Source: an uncultured Poribacteria bacterium (GTDB lineage: Bacteria > Poribacteria > WGA-4E > WGA-3G). From it: a stretch of DNA of 64,000 bases. The position numbers and the translations under genes are program-made. Shown here piece by piece: positions 1 through 10,064 of this stretch. Position 1 is the first letter of the stretch. Every line of letters begins with the position of its first letter. The notes beneath the pieces are model-generated. The model worked only from the letters and a program-made list of their open reading frames with translations. It did no database searches and was not told the DNA's origin. The stretch covers positions 3,488,835 to 3,552,834 of the forward strand of contig OX638352.1 of assembly GCA_951813545.1 (NCBI GenBank), in the 5' to 3' direction.

Positions 1-1
1 C

Positions 2-115
2 GACGGTCTACCGAGTAACCGAGTCTGGTCAGTATTTGAGGATAGCAGCGGCAACCTCTGGTTCGCTACGGACGCTGGTGCCGCGGTCGGGGTTTATCTA
101 CCCTCTGAAAAATAG
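2..115 (+). CDS. Two-component-regulator propeller protein, C-terminal end (partial)
   Basis: Open from the window edge to a TAG at 113-115. The 37 codons read DGLPSNRVWSVFEDSSGNLW and so on to VGVYLPSEK, almost the same as the last blade of the secreted propeller protein at 12458-13525. In that family (Reg_prop) each blade carries a V..IFED..G.LWFAT-type signature. This is therefore the 3' end of a paralogue whose body lies upstream of the window. It sits directly before a Ycf48-like lipoprotein gene, in the same order as the 12458/13590 pair, which indicates a duplicated two-gene cassette. Confidence 0.8.
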   Translation, partial: DGLPSNRVWSVFEDSSGNLWFATDAGAAVGVYLPSEK

Positions 116-193
116 CCGTCGGCTACCCGTAAAGAAAGAAACGATCCTAAACGTTTGCGTCTTTGCTGATTGCTACTAAAGGAGACAAAACAG

Positions 194-3100
194 ATGAAAA
201 AGATTTTTCAATACATCACTTGCTTTTGGATGGTAATCCTTTTTGGAATTCTTTTCCTATTCACCGGTTGTGTAAAAAAGGAAATTACTCGCATAGCAGA
301 TTGGCAAACCCATTTCACGGACATCTACTTTGCGGATGCCAAACACGGATGGATTGTCGGGCATCAAGGATGGATTCTTCATACTGCTGACGGGGGTGTG
401 AGTTGGGAAAAACAGACGGTGAACACAAATGAGGATTTCAAAGCCGTCTACTTTACAAATCGCCGCAACGGTTGGGCAGTTGGCGACAAAGGGTTAATCG
501 CCACGACTGATGACGGTGGACGGCATTGGACCTTACAAAAAAGCGCGGTTCCTACACTGTTTATGGATGTCTTTTTTCTCAACTCAAAGACAGGCTGGAT
601 TGCCGGACAAGATGGGCTGGTATACACAAAAAACGGTGGAAAAACATGGCATCATCAGGAAGCGAGCGAATTCGGACTCGGTGGTATACACTTTGTAGAC
701 AAGCACCGCGGGTGGATCGTCGGAGATTACGATAGGGTCTTTGTTACCAGAGACGGCAGTCAGACTTGGCGTAAACAGAATGAACTTGTGAGAACGGAAC
801 ACGATACATCGGAGGTTTGCAACCTCCATACGGTATTTTTTGCGAACCCTTATAAGGGATGGAGCGGTGGCACAGACGGGACCATTTTCCACACGACTAA
901 CGGCGGCACAGAATGGCAGACCCAATACAGTCGACTCCCGATGATTTATGGACATATCCGCCCAACCGTCTATGACTTCCATTTCATTGACGATGATTAC
1001 GGTGTGGCGGTTGCTCAGGGTGGGTTTATCATCCGAACTGAAGATGGCGGGGAGAACTGGAAATTAACAGAAAACCAAACCAAAAATGACTTGATGGGTG
1101 TTCATTTTGCGACTTCTAAAGAGGCATGGGCAGTCGGTTGGAACGGCACGCTCCTACACTCGACCGATGGCGGGGTGACGTGGAACATGAGAAGTGGCAC
1201 GACAGCCGATGACCTGCAGAGTGTCGCGTTTGCGGATGCAGACCGCGCGATTGCTGTCGGGGAGAAGGGCACAATCGCAACGAGTGACGACAGTGGCAAG
1301 ACTTGGACGAACATTGAAATGGACACGTGGCACCGCATCCGTAATTTATCTTTCGTCACTGACAAAGAAGGTTGGGCGGTTGGAGACGGCGGACTCATCC
1401 TCCACACAACCGATGCCGGTCAGACGTGGGAGCGACAAACCAGCGGATGGTGGTACACGCTCAATGCCCTCCATTTTATCAATCCGCAGAAGGGTTGGAT
1501 CGTTGGCGATTTAGGGACTGTGCTCCATACAACAAACGGTGGAGAAACGTGGGTCCAACAGGCACCGCGATACTTTCACGAAATGATTAAAGGGATATTC
1601 TTCCTCAATGAGACAGAAGGTTGGGTCGTCGGTTGGCCCGGGATCGTTTTTCATACAGAAGATGGTGGATTGACCTGGAAACGACAGAACAGCAACAGCT
1701 ACAACGAACTCTACGCCGCTTACTTTATCGACAGACATACCGGTTGGGTGGTCGGACAGTTTGGTGAGATTTTACGGACGCTTGATGGCGGAAAAACGTG
1801 GAAATTTCAGCGGAGTGGAACACAGGCAAATCTGAACAAAGTCTACTTTGCCGATGCAAATCACGGGCTAATTGTCGGAGATGAAGGGGTCATTTTGACG
1901 ACTCTCAATGGCGGTGTGACGTGGGAATTGCAGAAAAGCGGCACGTCCAACGATCTCTATAGTTTCTCGCTTTCCCCCGATGGCATCCTCGCTGTGGGTG
2001 AAGGTGGCATTGCGATGCGCTACTCTGTGGATACGGAGCAGTTCATTGTTGAATTACCGCCGACTGCACAAGAAATGGAAACAGTTGAAGAACCAATTGA
2101 ACCAATTGACTACCATTGGGAAATTGTCCGTCAAGGGAGTTGGCAGACTAAATTCACCGATACCTATTTCCTGTCTGTACAGGAGGGATGGGCGGTAGGC
2201 GACGATGGCACTATTTTACGGACCACAGATGGTGGCACTACGTGGCAACCACGGCAGAGTGGCGTGACCGGAGAATTACAACGGATCGTCTTCATCGATA
2301 AAAACCACGGCTGGATTACCGGTCAAGGCGTACTGCTACGCACCGAAAATGGCGGTGAAACTTGGCAAGTCATCCGTGAAGGATTGAAAAACTTCCGCAA
2401 CATTCGTGCGATACACTTCATCAATCCGAAAGAGGGATGGCTCGGCGTTGATAAAGGACAAGTCCTGCGTACAAACGATGGTGGTAAAATCTGGACGCTT
2501 CAGCAAACAGGGACAACCCAGCAACCGATCACGCACCTGCATTTTATCAACAGTCAAGAAGGCTGGGCAATTGCACCACAACGACGAACTGGCGGATTTA
2601 TCCTGCACACGATTGACGGGGGTGATTACTGGCAAATCCAAGCCACAACCCATCAGTGGTGCAGTGGTGTCCATTTTCTGAATGCCAAGTCGGGTTGGGT
2701 AATAATGGAAGACGGAACCTCACTTCTTACGACAGATGGCGGAGAGAATTGGAAACGGGATTTGGAAGTAGAGCAAGACATTAAAGAAACGAATTTGGAT
2801 ATCCAGCTGCGCACGGTGAAGTTCCGTAATCACACCGAGGCTTGGGCAATTGATGGTGGACATAGAATTCTTACAACTCAAAACCAAGGTAAGAGTTGGG
2901 AAACAATGAATTCCGTGTATGAGGTCTATGAGAGGGAAGCTACAAACGGTGAATCGGAAAGTTGGATAGAGAGAATGGCTGCAGAACGCCCTTTCGGATT
3001 CTCATTCCAAATTACCAACGCCCATCTTTTGCCCGATGGGCACGGTTGGGTAGTCTCTGGTGAACAGATTTTTGACAGGGACTGGGCCAGGGCTGATATT

Positions 3101-4072
3101 GGTGGCTCCGATGAAGCAGGGGCATCTACAGGTCAGATTTACGCTACGACAGATGGCGGAAAAACTTGGCAGCATCAACTCGGTGAACTGCTTGATAACT
3201 TCCATGATGTGGAGTTTCTCGATGAGCAGAACGGTTGGATTGCCGGAGATAACGGAATCTTGCTATCAACAGAAGATGGCGGTGAAAATTGGAATCGGTT
3301 GCGGACCAACACAATGGACCGCATCGTCGATGTCCACTTCATCAGTCTTGAGCCAAAATGGGGCTGGGCGATGGAGAGGGATGGAACCCTGCTTTATACC
3401 ATAGATGGTGAGGACTGGTCAATAGACGATAAACAGGAACTTCCAGAGCGTTTCCTACCCGATCTTCCCGGGCATAAACTACCTCCACTGTCCATAAATG
3501 AAGCTGCTTTTGGTAAGTTCTCTGAAGGGTGGGCTGTCGGTGAGAATGGAGAGATTATCCACAATCTGGATGGCGGTCCGATTTGGCAGCTGCAGCGCAC
3601 ATCAACCGGCAAAACCCTCACAAGTATTGATATGAAATTCGCACCCGTCGGTTGGGCTGTCGGGAGCAATGGCATTATTCAGAGAACTGTCAACGGTGGT
3701 GAATATTGGAAGTTTCACGAGACACACACAGGCTACGACCTTCATGCCGTATCGTTTATCACGAAACGAAAAGGATGGGCAGTCGGACGTGCAGGGGTTA
3801 TCCTATCCACCTCTGACGGTGGCTTCACTTGGGAGTCGGAATTGAACAAGGTATCAGAAACGCTTTACGATATTTTGGCACTCTCCGAACAAGAAATCTA
3901 CGCTGTCGGTGCCACTGGGACTATCCTTCATTCGACAGATGGCGGTGAAACGTGGAAACGAGAGCATACTGGCGTTGACAATGACCTGTATACCATCACA
4001 CGTGTCAAAGATGGGGAGACGCTGTGGGTTGCTGGACAGGGGGGTGTCGTGCTGCGTCGTCCCGTGAGGTGA
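194..4072 (+). CDS. Giant Ycf48/BNR-type beta-propeller lipoprotein
   Basis: A 1292-residue exported protein. The ATG at 194 is chosen because AAAGGAG (178-184) is correctly spaced from it; an in-frame TTG at 170 would leave the Shine-Dalgarno inside the gene. Residues 1-25 form a hydrophobic signal ending in FTGC, with the lipidated Cys at 26. The rest is built of roughly 45-residue repeats with GWAVG..G.IL.T.DGG.TW signatures, as in the photosystem assembly factor Ycf48/HCF136 and sialidase BNR repeats. I count 26 DGG..W-type signatures, 13 before and 13 after an acidic/Pro linker near residues 645-660, so it is probably two large propellers or an internally doubled one. No enzyme motif is seen. 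It is a close paralogue of 13590-17450 and is followed after 10 bp by an ABC-2 permease. Likely an envelope binding or sensing protein; the ligand is unknown. Confidence 0.8.
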   Translation: MKKIFQYITCFWMVILFGILFLFTGCVKKEITRIADWQTHFTDIYFADAKHGWIVGHQGWILHTADGGVSWEKQTVNTNEDFKAVYFTNRRNGWAVGDKGLIATTDDGGRHWTLQKSAVPTLFMDVFFLNSKTGWIAGQDGLVYTKNGGKTWHHQEASEFGLGGIHFVDKHRGWIVGDYDRVFVTRDGSQTWRKQNELVRTEHDTSEVCNLHTVFFANPYKGWSGGTDGTIFHTTNGGTEWQTQYSRLPMIYGHIRPTVYDFHFIDDDYGVAVAQGGFIIRTEDGGENWKLTENQTKNDLMGVHFATSKEAWAVGWNGTLLHSTDGGVTWNMRSGTTADDLQSVAFADADRAIAVGEKGTIATSDDSGKTWTNIEMDTWHRIRNLSFVTDKEGWAVGDGGLILHTTDAGQTWERQTSGWWYTLNALHFINPQKGWIVGDLGTVLHTTNGGETWVQQAPRYFHEMIKGIFFLNETEGWVVGWPGIVFHTEDGGLTWKRQNSNSYNELYAAYFIDRHTGWVVGQFGEILRTLDGGKTWKFQRSGTQANLNKVYFADANHGLIVGDEGVILTTLNGGVTWELQKSGTSNDLYSFSLSPDGILAVGEGGIAMRYSVDTEQFIVELPPTAQEMETVEEPIEPIDYHWEIVRQGSWQTKFTDTYFLSVQEGWAVGDDGTILRTTDGGTTWQPRQSGVTGELQRIVFIDKNHGWITGQGVLLRTENGGETWQVIREGLKNFRNIRAIHFINPKEGWLGVDKGQVLRTNDGGKIWTLQQTGTTQQPITHLHFINSQEGWAIAPQRRTGGFILHTIDGGDYWQIQATTHQWCSGVHFLNAKSGWVIMEDGTSLLTTDGGENWKRDLEVEQDIKETNLDIQLRTVKFRNHTEAWAIDGGHRILTTQNQGKSWETMNSVYEVYEREATNGESESWIERMAAERPFGFSFQITNAHLLPDGHGWVVSGEQIFDRDWARADIGGSDEAGASTGQIYATTDGGKTWQHQLGELLDNFHDVEFLDEQNGWIAGDNGILLSTEDGGENWNRLRTNTMDRIVDVHFISLEPKWGWAMERDGTLLYTIDGEDWSIDDKQELPERFLPDLPGHKLPPLSINEAAFGKFSEGWAVGENGEIIHNLDGGPIWQLQRTSTGKTLTSIDMKFAPVGWAVGSNGIIQRTVNGGEYWKFHETHTGYDLHAVSFITKRKGWAVGRAGVILSTSDGGFTWESELNKVSETLYDILALSEQEIYAVGATGTILHSTDGGETWKREHTGVDNDLYTITRVKDGETLWVAGQGGVVLRRPVR

Positions 4073-4082
4073 GATATAATAA

Positions 4083-5588
4083 ATGTTAACAACACTTATC
4101 CGTCGCGAACTCCTTGATAATCTGATGACGTTCCGATTCGCTGCATCTGTCTTTATTGTGGTACTGCTGGTGGTCTCGAATACCGTCGTCCTCATCAAGG
4201 ATTATGAGCGGCAGTTAGCAAGCTACAATACCGCTCTCAAAGTGCGTCAGAGTAAATTATCGGAAATGAAAGCCTATTCAGGCTATCAGTTGTACGTAGA
4301 TCGTCCACCCAACCCGTTGAGCATTTTCAATATCGGATTTGATAAACGGTTGGGAAACCAAGTTAGAGTCTACCACGCCTTCGTGCCAACGCTTTGGGAT
4401 GCCGAGAGACATGGGTCAAACAATCCTTTTCTTACTATCTTCACCTCAATTGATATTGTCTTTATCTTTAAAGTTATCTTCAGTCTGGCAGCTCTGCTAT
4501 TCGCCTACGATGCCATCGTCGGAGAACGCGAACGACAAACCCTACGGTTAGTCCTGGCACAACCCGTAAGGCGTGGATACATTTTGCTTGCGAAATATAT
4601 CAGCGCGATGACCTGTCTGCTTGTGCCACTGCTGCTGAGTCTACTTCTCGCGATGATCTTGCTAACGAGCAGGCGTTCTCTATCACTGTCGGTTGATGAT
4701 TTTCTCCGTATCGGTGGGATTATTTTAACGTCGTTGGCGTACCTATCGGTGTTTTACCTCATCGGTCTACTGATTTCTGAGGTGACGCGTAGAACCAGTA
4801 CCGCACTCATGCTGTCGATGTTTATCTGGGGTTTTCTGGTATTGGTGTATCCGAACATGGTTCTCGCGATGACATCACCATCGCGGATGCCACAAGCGCG
4901 AATTGATTCTACCGTGAATCATATCGAACAGGTATGGAATGAATTTGATAGAGAGCGCAAGAACTTTCTCACCAACGATCCTGTTCCAGGTGAGAGCGTA
5001 TGGTTCAATATAGGTGGATTGGGATGGAGCGGCGAATTCCTTATGAAACGAGAAGCAACATTGGATGTTCACTTCAGGAATTATCTCAACCTTCAGGAAA
5101 TTAGTGAAGCATCTGAATCCCAAGTGCCGCATGCTCAAAATTATTTTCGCTTCCTTGAGCCTCGCATTATCAATACTGCAGAGAAGACATGGCTGCTCCG
5201 AAAGCAAGGGCTTGAAGACATCTTCATACAACCCGCAAGTGTTGATAATACGCTGTTGAAATTCTCACCTATTGGTATCTACGATTCAGCGACCCAAGCG
5301 TGGGCAGGTACCGATTTAAAGGGTATCCGCGATTTTTTCGACGCAGTTCGGCAGTATCGACAAGTAGTGATCGACTATTTCTACGATAAACAGGTCTTTG
5401 AGAAGCGACAATGGTTTTCTTCCGATAAGGAGAGCGTTGATTGGAGTACACTCCCGCAATTCAGTTTTAAAAGGAGCGATATCCGCGTAAATATGAAGCG
5501 GGCATTACCAGATGTCTGTCTATTGTTGATAATCAACGTTATTCTTTTTATGATAACATCATTAATCTTTATCAAAAGTGAAGTGTAG
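4083..5588 (+). CDS. ABC-2 type transporter permease
   Basis: A 501-residue integral membrane protein. It has an N-terminal membrane helix (about residues 17-37), a large outward domain, then a cluster of helices starting near residue 120. Between the first helices of the cluster is the cytoplasmic coupling segment YDAIVGERERQTLRL, typical of ABC-2/NosY-type permeases. A second large soluble region follows, then a last C-terminal helix ending in FIKSEV. The layout matches the permeases at 8633, 19833 and 22438. The start is 10 bp after the Ycf48-like gene, with GAGGTGAG upstream, so the two are probably co-transcribed. An ABC permease needs an ATPase, and none is encoded in this window. Confidence 0.8.
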   Translation: MLTTLIRRELLDNLMTFRFAASVFIVVLLVVSNTVVLIKDYERQLASYNTALKVRQSKLSEMKAYSGYQLYVDRPPNPLSIFNIGFDKRLGNQVRVYHAFVPTLWDAERHGSNNPFLTIFTSIDIVFIFKVIFSLAALLFAYDAIVGERERQTLRLVLAQPVRRGYILLAKYISAMTCLLVPLLLSLLLAMILLTSRRSLSLSVDDFLRIGGIILTSLAYLSVFYLIGLLISEVTRRTSTALMLSMFIWGFLVLVYPNMVLAMTSPSRMPQARIDSTVNHIEQVWNEFDRERKNFLTNDPVPGESVWFNIGGLGWSGEFLMKREATLDVHFRNYLNLQEISEASESQVPHAQNYFRFLEPRIINTAEKTWLLRKQGLEDIFIQPASVDNTLLKFSPIGIYDSATQAWAGTDLKGIRDFFDAVRQYRQVVIDYFYDKQVFEKRQWFSSDKESVDWSTLPQFSFKRSDIRVNMKRALPDVCLLLIINVILFMITSLIFIKSEV

Positions 5589-5594
5589 AATAGA

Positions 5595-6312
5595 TATAAC
5601 GTAAGTTCGATAATGAAAATATAGTAAAAAGAGAACTCCTTTGGTATAATGAGGTAATCTCAAGCCTCAAAAAAAGAGTTCTCTATGGATATTATATCGC
5701 TTTTCTGTGAAATTGACGACTTTTTTCGCACACTTGCAACATATAAGGCAAAACCTCTGTAGGCTGGTTCTATGGGTTCAAACTCCACTTGGTTATCAAT
5801 ACCCGGGTGGAACTCCTCTTGGTTGAGTTGACCTCTGGCAATAAGGATGACCGGCATCCCGTTGTCAAGTTGACGCAAGCGATTTATGGCAAACTTTACG
5901 CCAATAAGGGGTATATCAACCAAGAGTTGCCTCAGGAGTTGCACACTCAAGGCGTGAACTTGATTTACAAAATCCGAAAGAACATGACCCCTGAACCTTT
6001 GTCGGCGTTTGATCGTGTTCTTCTGAAAAAGCGCACGCTCATTGAGACAGTGATTGAACATCTCAAGAGCCAGACGCAACTTGAGTACACTCGGCATCGG
6101 AGTTTTGCCAACTTCCAAGTGAATATGGTGGCTGCCTTGGTTGCTTATACACATCAAGAGAAGAAACCTTCACTGAACTTCCGGGAGATTGACGAAATCA
6201 AGGAACCGTTGCCTAAACCCGAAAAATCCGAAAAGTTTTTAGGGAATTCATGTGTCTTTAACAATAAATAGCGGACGGTCTAAACTCAACCCTCCATCGA
6301 ACTCACGTTATA
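5595..6312 (+). mobile_element. IS982-family element, internally deleted remnant
   Basis: A 718-bp element bounded by 17-bp inverted repeats with one mismatch: left 5595-5611 (TATAACGTAAGTTCGAT), right 6296-6312 (reverse complement TATAACGTGAGTTCGAT). Between them lies a broken IS982-type transposase. Full IS982 elements are about 1 kb, so roughly 0.3 kb is missing, all from the middle of the transposase. No clear target duplication is seen. The left end starts 7 bp after the stop of the permease gene and the right end is 12 bp before the metalloprotease gene, so the element fills almost the whole gap. Confidence 0.75.
5685..6271 (+). pseudogene. IS982-family transposase, deleted and frameshifted
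   Basis: The ATG at 5685 opens MDIISLFCEIDDFF, the recognisable IS982 N-terminus, but this frame stops at 5760-5762 after 25 codons. The C-terminal third is open in another frame from before 5762 to 6271 (GWFYGFKLHLVINTRVELL, then ELTSGNKDDRHPV, GKLYANKGYINQ, KRTLIETVIEHLK), matching the second half of the DDE domain and the YRHRS-type tail. By family length about 125 residues, including the first catalytic Asp region, are missing. It cannot encode an active transposase, though the ends might be moved by an enzyme supplied elsewhere. Confidence 0.8.
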
Positions 6313-6324
6313 AAGGAAAGTTTT

Positions 6325-8424
6325 ATGAAAATTGGATGTCTTTTTACCCTCGTGTTTCTGTTAATGATCGTTGTGTGTTTAGGATCTAACCGCGCCCAAG
6401 ATGCCGCACCGGAACGAGTTGTCCGGGTCATCTATTTTTTTCCGATAGATCGACCATTTAGCGAAAAAGCCATTTTGGGACTGCGAGAGAAGTTACTTGT
6501 CATTAAAAATTTCTATGGCGACCAGATGCGATCGCATGGCTATGGCGGCAAAACGTTCAACTTTGAAACAGACGCGCTGGGAGAACCGTTGATTCATCGT
6601 TTTGACGGTAGACATCCGAACTCGTACTATCTTAACCACACCTTGAATACGATGCTTGAAGAATTACGTTCAATGTTCGATTTTTCGTCGAAGTCAAACA
6701 TCTATTTTTTGGTTATCAACAACGGTTTAGACACGATTGGTAGTATCGGTGAGCGTCCGGAGGGGGCAGCTCGCATTTCTCCACTTGACGCGGGAGTTAT
6801 GTTAGTCCCTAACGATTTTAATTGGGTCGTCGGGGCACATGAAATCGGGCATACCTTTGGTATGTCACACGATTTCAATGATAATAGGTATCTCATGTCC
6901 TATGGCGGTGATGCCCGAAACCAGTTATCTGCGTGCCATGCGAGATTTTTGGATGTCCATCCCTACTTCAATCCAGACCTCGGTGTGAAATCAGGGCATC
7001 CATCAAGTGTTGAACTCGTTTCATCGCGTGAATATCAGCCAGATGTCAATAGTGTCGCGATTCGGCTAAAAGTTAGCGATGCGGATGGACTTCATCAAGT
7101 CATCTTGCTAACGGATTCTGAAGTGAAAACTTGCCATGCGTTGAATGGAGAAACAGAAGCGATCGTCCAGTTTGATTACGACGGCTTGATTCCATCTAAC
7201 CGCAGCACAAGTCTCGCCAATTCAGGTTCACATCCGATTTCTGTCCAAACGGTTGATATTACCGGAGGTTTACACACCTTGTCCTTTGTTCTTTTGCAAG
7301 AACGGACTGGTGGCACTTTGCGGGTGAGTCAGACTGGTAGGGGTGAATACCGGTCAATTAGCGCGGCATTACGGCAGGCAAAGCCGTTTGATGAGATCCT
7401 CGTTCTTGACAACGGAACCTACGCTGAAGAAATTACGATTTCTACCCATGACATCATCCTCCGTTCTGCTGATGACGCGCAACCGATTTTAGAAGGGGCA
7501 CTGACCGTTTCCGGTGTACAGAACATTGTTATCAGAGGTTTGGTTATGAAACAGGGGATAAGTATCCTCAACGCTTTTGCGGAGGTTCGTGAGAATTCCA
7601 TCATAGGTAGCGACGGAACGGCTATTGCTATCGTCCAAGGGAACGCGGAGATTCATAAAAATACCATCATGGGGAATCGGGATGCCGCGATTTTCATCTT
7701 GGCGGCGAAAGCCGAAACGACGATCACACAGAACATCCTTGTTGACAACGGCATTGGCATTGTTATCTCTAACTCACCAGAAGTGACACTGATTAACAAT
7801 CTCATCGCCCGCGGGCAGCGTCAAGAATCAATGGCGATTGGCACGGATAACAGCCCTATTTTCTCGATTAACAATACGCTTATCTTTCATGACTTGGGGA
7901 TAAACATTTTAAATGGTTCAAGGGTGCGGGTTATAAACACGCTTTTCGCGGAGATGAGAGAGGATATCTTCGGTTGGGATAATGCAGGGGCTGGTAGCGT
8001 CATTGCCAACTCTCTGGTAAGTCACCAAGCACTTATCAACAAGCATCAAAACATTATAGGGGAACCCGCTTTCATCAATTCCCTTGAAGACGATTTCCGT
8101 TTGGCAGAAAACTCGTCCGCAATTGATCGAGGGACTTATCATCGTTTACTCCTTGAAGTAGACTTAGATGGACAACCGAGAATCACACAAGGGGTGGTTG
8201 ATATTGGGGCATACGAATACCAACCCGTAGAAAAGGAACAACTGATGTCTCCGGCATGGGATGTCAATGAAGATGGGCTGGTTGACATTCGCGATTTGAT
8301 TCAAGTCGTTCAATACATCGGTGAAAACGACCCAGCCAACCCGCGTGTTGATGTAAACGGTGATGGAGCCGTCAATATCTTGGATCTTACCATTGTCTCA
8401 CAACACTTCGGTGAGGACATGTGA
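6325..8424 (+). CDS. Secreted metzincin metalloprotease with beta-helix and dockerin domains
   Basis: 699 residues. Residues 1-24 are a signal peptide (ATG preceded by AAAGGAAAG). Residues 30-215 form a metzincin-like protease domain: HEIGHTFGMSH at 172-182 gives the three zinc His and the catalytic Glu of HExxHxxGxxH, and YLMSYGG near 191 fits the Met-turn. Residues about 330-620 are a right-handed parallel beta-helix of the pectate-lyase-like type, with repeated I..N.I..N steps (N.I.GSDGTAIAI, N.ILVDNGIGIVI). Residues about 643-699 contain two calcium-binding repeats DVNEDGLVDIRDL and DVNGDGAVNILDL, a type I dockerin. In cellulosomes dockerins bind cohesins; no cohesin is seen here. Probably acts outside the cell on host protein or glycoprotein. 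Confidence 0.8.
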   Translation: MKIGCLFTLVFLLMIVVCLGSNRAQDAAPERVVRVIYFFPIDRPFSEKAILGLREKLLVIKNFYGDQMRSHGYGGKTFNFETDALGEPLIHRFDGRHPNSYYLNHTLNTMLEELRSMFDFSSKSNIYFLVINNGLDTIGSIGERPEGAARISPLDAGVMLVPNDFNWVVGAHEIGHTFGMSHDFNDNRYLMSYGGDARNQLSACHARFLDVHPYFNPDLGVKSGHPSSVELVSSREYQPDVNSVAIRLKVSDADGLHQVILLTDSEVKTCHALNGETEAIVQFDYDGLIPSNRSTSLANSGSHPISVQTVDITGGLHTLSFVLLQERTGGTLRVSQTGRGEYRSISAALRQAKPFDEILVLDNGTYAEEITISTHDIILRSADDAQPILEGALTVSGVQNIVIRGLVMKQGISILNAFAEVRENSIIGSDGTAIAIVQGNAEIHKNTIMGNRDAAIFILAAKAETTITQNILVDNGIGIVISNSPEVTLINNLIARGQRQESMAIGTDNSPIFSINNTLIFHDLGINILNGSRVRVINTLFAEMREDIFGWDNAGAGSVIANSLVSHQALINKHQNIIGEPAFINSLEDDFRLAENSSAIDRGTYHRLLLEVDLDGQPRITQGVVDIGAYEYQPVEKEQLMSPAWDVNEDGLVDIRDLIQVVQYIGENDPANPRVDVNGDGAVNILDLTIVSQHFGEDM

Positions 8425-8632
8425 AGAATTACGCATCGCAGGTGATAACAATGAATATCTGAGAATATCTAACAATCGTGATAGGTTAAGAACTCATTTT
8501 CAAGGATTTGCAAAACAGACTTGTGTTCCTATGTTTGAGATGGTCACTCATGTAGGTTGGCTTGTGGCAGTTGGTTGTCGGATTGCTACTGCCATAAGCA
8601 TAAACTGACTGCTGACAGCTGAGAACTCAAAA

Positions 8633-10054
8633 ATGATTTGGCATATCACAAAACGTGAACTCTACGATAATCTAAATAGTCTCCGCTTCGCACTTACCTC
8701 GCTATTGATGCTCAGCTTAATGGTGACATCTGCGGTTGTCCATCTAAAAGAGCATCCGAAACGACTACAAGAATATCGCGATGCTGTTATCGAACATCAC
8801 AATCACTTAAAGTCTTATGCCGGTGACAGCTTATATAAACTCGCGGAGCAAGGTCCTGGATATCTTTACAAAAAGCCGTCGCCGCTCCGTTTCTGTGCAG
8901 ACGGTGGAGAATTCTTGTTGCCAGATAGTGCACAGGCAGGATACCACCGCTGGAGTTCTGGCGAATTAGAGAGTTTTTGGATACTGGCATATCCACCGCG
9001 CACTCCCAATTTGCGAAACATTCGACCAAATGTTACCAAGATAGATTGGAGTTTTATAATCGGCTATGTCTTAAGTCTTATCGCCTTGTTGTTTACGTTT
9101 GATGCAATCTCTGGCGAACGTGAACGCGGCACACTCCGATTGATGCTCGCAAATTCAATCCCACGGCACATTGCACTGATGGGTAAGTTCCTCGGCGCAT
9201 TGATCAGTATAAGTGTCCCGTTTACGCTCGCAGTTTTGATAAATCTGTTGATAATTTCCACAGCGAAGGATGTTCATCTTGGGGCGGAGGCGTGGGGACG
9301 CTTAAGTATTCTTTTCTTTATTGCCCTTCTATACACGTGTCTCTTTCTGGCGTTAGGCTTACTCGTATCGGCGCTTGTGCAACGGAGTGCTGTGAGCCTT
9401 GTGATACTTCTGCTGATTTGGGTTGTCTTTGTTATCTTTGTTCCAAGCACGCTTGCCTCCATTGCGAGTGATTTTTCACCGCCTATGTCGCCTGATGAAT
9501 TTAAAGAACGCGCCTCAAAACTTGACAATGGACTTGATGAACTTTGGGATGAATACTATTCTCTGTGGGAGGATACGCCTGAGGTTTTGATTCAAAAGAT
9601 GCGGTTGGGTAACGAGATTGTCACTAAAGATGCGGAGCAGCAGGAACGCTTGCACCAAGAATTCTTACAACAACAAATTTCTCAGATGAGACGCGCCCGC
9701 GCCGTAACTCGAATTTCACCTGTTACGATCGTTCAGCATCTTTTTGAATCCTTCGCTGGAACAGGTTTCGATAGGCATTTGCAATTTTTAGGGAATGTTC
9801 AATCTTACGCCCGACAATTCCGGGCATTTATCGCTGATACTGATCGAGCAGATCCAGAGAGTCTTCATATCTTTGGTGTTCGCGCGGGTATGTCGCAGAA
9901 GCCGGTTGACCCAGAATCGGTTCCCAAATTTAAAGACACACGCAACTTCAGCAAAGATTTTAATACCGCCGCGACCGAGTTGCTTCTGTTAGCGTTATTT
10001 ATTGTCGTACTTCTTTCAGGCGCGTATCTCGCATTTATGCGCGCTGAGGTCTAA
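8633..10054 (+). CDS. ABC-2 type transporter permease
   Basis: 473 residues. First helix at about residues 14-34, an outward segment, then a helix cluster from about residue 140 with the coupling segment FDAISGERERGTLRLMLANS, a long polar region (about 280-440) rich in charged residues, and a final helix ending AFMRAEV. It is a paralogue of the permeases at 4083, 19833 and 22438 but clearly diverged from them. The ATG has only a weak upstream purine stretch. The 208-bp gap before it carries no gene that I can support. No ATPase partner is nearby. Confidence 0.8.
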   Translation: MIWHITKRELYDNLNSLRFALTSLLMLSLMVTSAVVHLKEHPKRLQEYRDAVIEHHNHLKSYAGDSLYKLAEQGPGYLYKKPSPLRFCADGGEFLLPDSAQAGYHRWSSGELESFWILAYPPRTPNLRNIRPNVTKIDWSFIIGYVLSLIALLFTFDAISGERERGTLRLMLANSIPRHIALMGKFLGALISISVPFTLAVLINLLIISTAKDVHLGAEAWGRLSILFFIALLYTCLFLALGLLVSALVQRSAVSLVILLLIWVVFVIFVPSTLASIASDFSPPMSPDEFKERASKLDNGLDELWDEYYSLWEDTPEVLIQKMRLGNEIVTKDAEQQERLHQEFLQQQISQMRRARAVTRISPVTIVQHLFESFAGTGFDRHLQFLGNVQSYARQFRAFIADTDRADPESLHIFGVRAGMSQKPVDPESVPKFKDTRNFSKDFNTAATELLLLALFIVVLLSGAYLAFMRAEV

Positions 10055-10064
10055 CATAGGCACA

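Noticed and set aside
584..982. Long minus-strand frames inside the Ycf48-like genes (also near 2336, 3854, 14016, 16149)
   Set aside because: They mirror the repeated codon pattern of the sense genes and are not conserved as proteins.
5660..6157. 165-codon open frame on the minus strand over the IS982 remnant
   Set aside because: It is antisense to a clearly recognisable transposase sequence and shows no family features of its own.
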